DNA from: a bacterium F11
Lineage (GTDB): Bacteria; Elusimicrobiota; Elusimicrobia; F11
DNA length: 6,596 nucleotides
Direction: 5' to 3'
Assembly: GCA_002176905.1 (NCBI GenBank)
Contig: MSYE01000213.1
Span: forward strand, 1 to 6,596
In this document: positions 5,741 to 6,596 of the stretch, in pieces
Position numbering within the stretch: position 1 is the first letter of the stretch
How the letters are laid out: the number at the start of each line of letters is the position of its first letter
Notes under the pieces: generated by a model
What the model saw: the letters and a program-made list of their open reading frames with translations, nothing else
What the model was told of the DNA's origin: nothing
Databases searched by the model: none
Made by a program: the position numbers and the translations under genes

Positions 5741-6596
5741 TTAGTTCAACAACATGAAGTGAAACTTCTTAACCAATTGTCCGTTCAAAAATATCTTTGC
5801 AAGGTATGGACCCCTCGGATACTTTCGACCCAATTCGTCACGGCCGTTCCACTGAATCTGTTGGTGTCCGATATCACGATAATCATTGATGAGGCGTTTT
5901 AGTAATCGTCCCTTTCGCCCGAAGATGCGAACCTCAAAATGACCAGGTTTGTTCAGACCGTAAAAAACCTTGGCTGGCCTGCCCTGTCGCACCCGTGTAT
6001 CCGATCCATCAACAATCTGCCCTTCATCGCGGATTGGCAAGGGAGTGAATACCGTGTCGCCGCGAACCTTAATGATGATGGTATCATATGCTGTCAATTC
6101 ACCGTCGGTGGCTTCTAGCTTAAGGGTATATTCTCCAGGAGAAGAAAACCATGCCTTGGTGGTTTCCTGTGTTGGGCTTGAAATAATAACTTCGTTATTC
6201 TCTTTACCCGTGGAGGAAGAGTGAACACTCCACCTTACATCAACACGCCCAGGTGGATTGGGCAATCCATCATCACTGACCTTTCCTTCCAGAAGGACCG
6301 CTTTCAATTGAAGGACTTCCTTATCCAATCCTGCATCAACAACCGGCGGCAGGTTTTGCGGAGTGGGGGTGGATGCCTCCACTGTTAGCGAAACGCGGTC
6401 TCGGCTGGTGAATTCTCCATCAAAAGCCCGCAGCTCCAAGAGGTATCGACCTGGAGAATGAGCGATGGCCATTAACGAGATACTGTCCGGTTTGTATATC
6501 TCAATACCATTCAAGGGAGTTGAGGTAATTACGGTCCACTCGGTAACCAATTCTCCAGGAGGATTGGGTTTCCCGTCATCAGTGACCTTCCCTTTC
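5741..6596 (-). CDS. Secreted PKD/Ig-like repeat protein with FlgD-Ig-like C-terminal domain (5' end missing)
   Basis: The frame stays open to the right edge, so these are the last 284 residues of a larger protein; the TTG at 6550 is internal and not the start. Counting from the first full codon, residues 1-74 and 82-178 are two related Ig-like domains. Both carry GKV[ST]DDG-x-PNPPG near the start, a W[TS]V strand, SPG-x-Y-x-L-x-L and FDGEFTSRD or TDGELTAYD near the end. This is the PKD-like pattern found in tandem in large bacterial surface proteins. A TPTPQN linker separates them. Residues about 185-284 resemble the FlgD_ig type of domain: VRIFGRKGRLLKRL, then WNGRDELGRKYPRGPYLAKIF, then a final strand at the C-terminus. 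Such domains often end secreted proteins. The signal peptide and any catalytic part lie outside the window. Likely extracellular; function not determined. Confidence 0.87.
   Translation of the reverse strand, partial: KGKVTDDGKPNPPGELVTEWTVITSTPLNGIEIYKPDSISLMAIAHSPGRYLLELRAFDGEFTSRDRVSLTVEASTPTPQNLPPVVDAGLDKEVLQLKAVLLEGKVSDDGLPNPPGRVDVRWSVHSSSTGKENNEVIISSPTQETTKAWFSSPGEYTLKLEATDGELTAYDTIIIKVRGDTVFTPLPIRDEGQIVDGSDTRVRQGRPAKVFYGLNKPGHFEVRIFGRKGRLLKRLINDYRDIGHQQIQWNGRDELGRKYPRGPYLAKIFLNGQLVKKFHFMLLN

Noticed and set aside
6548..6550. TTG as the start of the - strand repeat protein
   Set aside because: The frame continues upstream with KGKVTDDGKPNPPGE, clearly the same domain repeat, so the codon is internal.

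Overview
The window looks like bacterial chromosome from a Gram-negative, probably deltaproteobacterium-like or related uncultivated lineage. The grounds are indirect: a periplasm-directed anchored Pro-rich protein, a large secreted Ig-like protein with a FlgD-type C-terminus, a long TPR solenoid protein and a MarC-family membrane protein. Base composition appears moderate and slightly AT-leaning throughout, without an obvious compositional island. No phage, plasmid, insertion-sequence or CRISPR genes are visible. The taxonomic guess is weak and rests on gene style only.

Left block (1-2648, + strand) is a compact operon-like run of three genes. The first is the 3' part of a RecB/Cas4-type PD-(D/E)XK nuclease with an Fe-S cysteine cluster, cut by the window edge. 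The second is a YjbQ/UPF0047 protein that starts one base after the nuclease stop. The third is a membrane-anchored protein with a proline-rich stalk and about four Ig-like domains, whose GTG directly abuts the preceding stop. A 212-bp gap follows, with a weak candidate promoter and two dyad symmetries.

Middle block holds a 633-residue TPR-solenoid protein (2861-4762, +) with an exceptionally regular 40-residue register. It overlaps tail-to-tail by 8 bp with a MarC-family integral membrane protein on the - strand (4755-5342).

Right block: between marC and the last gene lies a stretch of about 400 bp without protein genes. It carries a palindrome and a G-quadruplex-type G-run cluster upstream of a CAU-anticodon tRNA (5467-5539), a hairpin just after the tRNA, two oppositely oriented heptanucleotide repeat arrays, and a strong 14-bp hairpin that ends the + transcript. 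The window closes with the 3' part of a - strand gene for a secreted or surface protein with tandem PKD/Ig-like domains and a FlgD-Ig-like C-terminal domain, cut by the right edge.

The clearest unexplained items are the inverted heptamer arrays behind the tRNA, the G-run/palindrome region in the marC-tRNA divergent spacer, the strictly phased TPR protein of unknown partner, and the association of a DNA nuclease, a YjbQ protein and a surface-type Ig protein in one tight run. I do not see a convincing complete new defence or mobile system.
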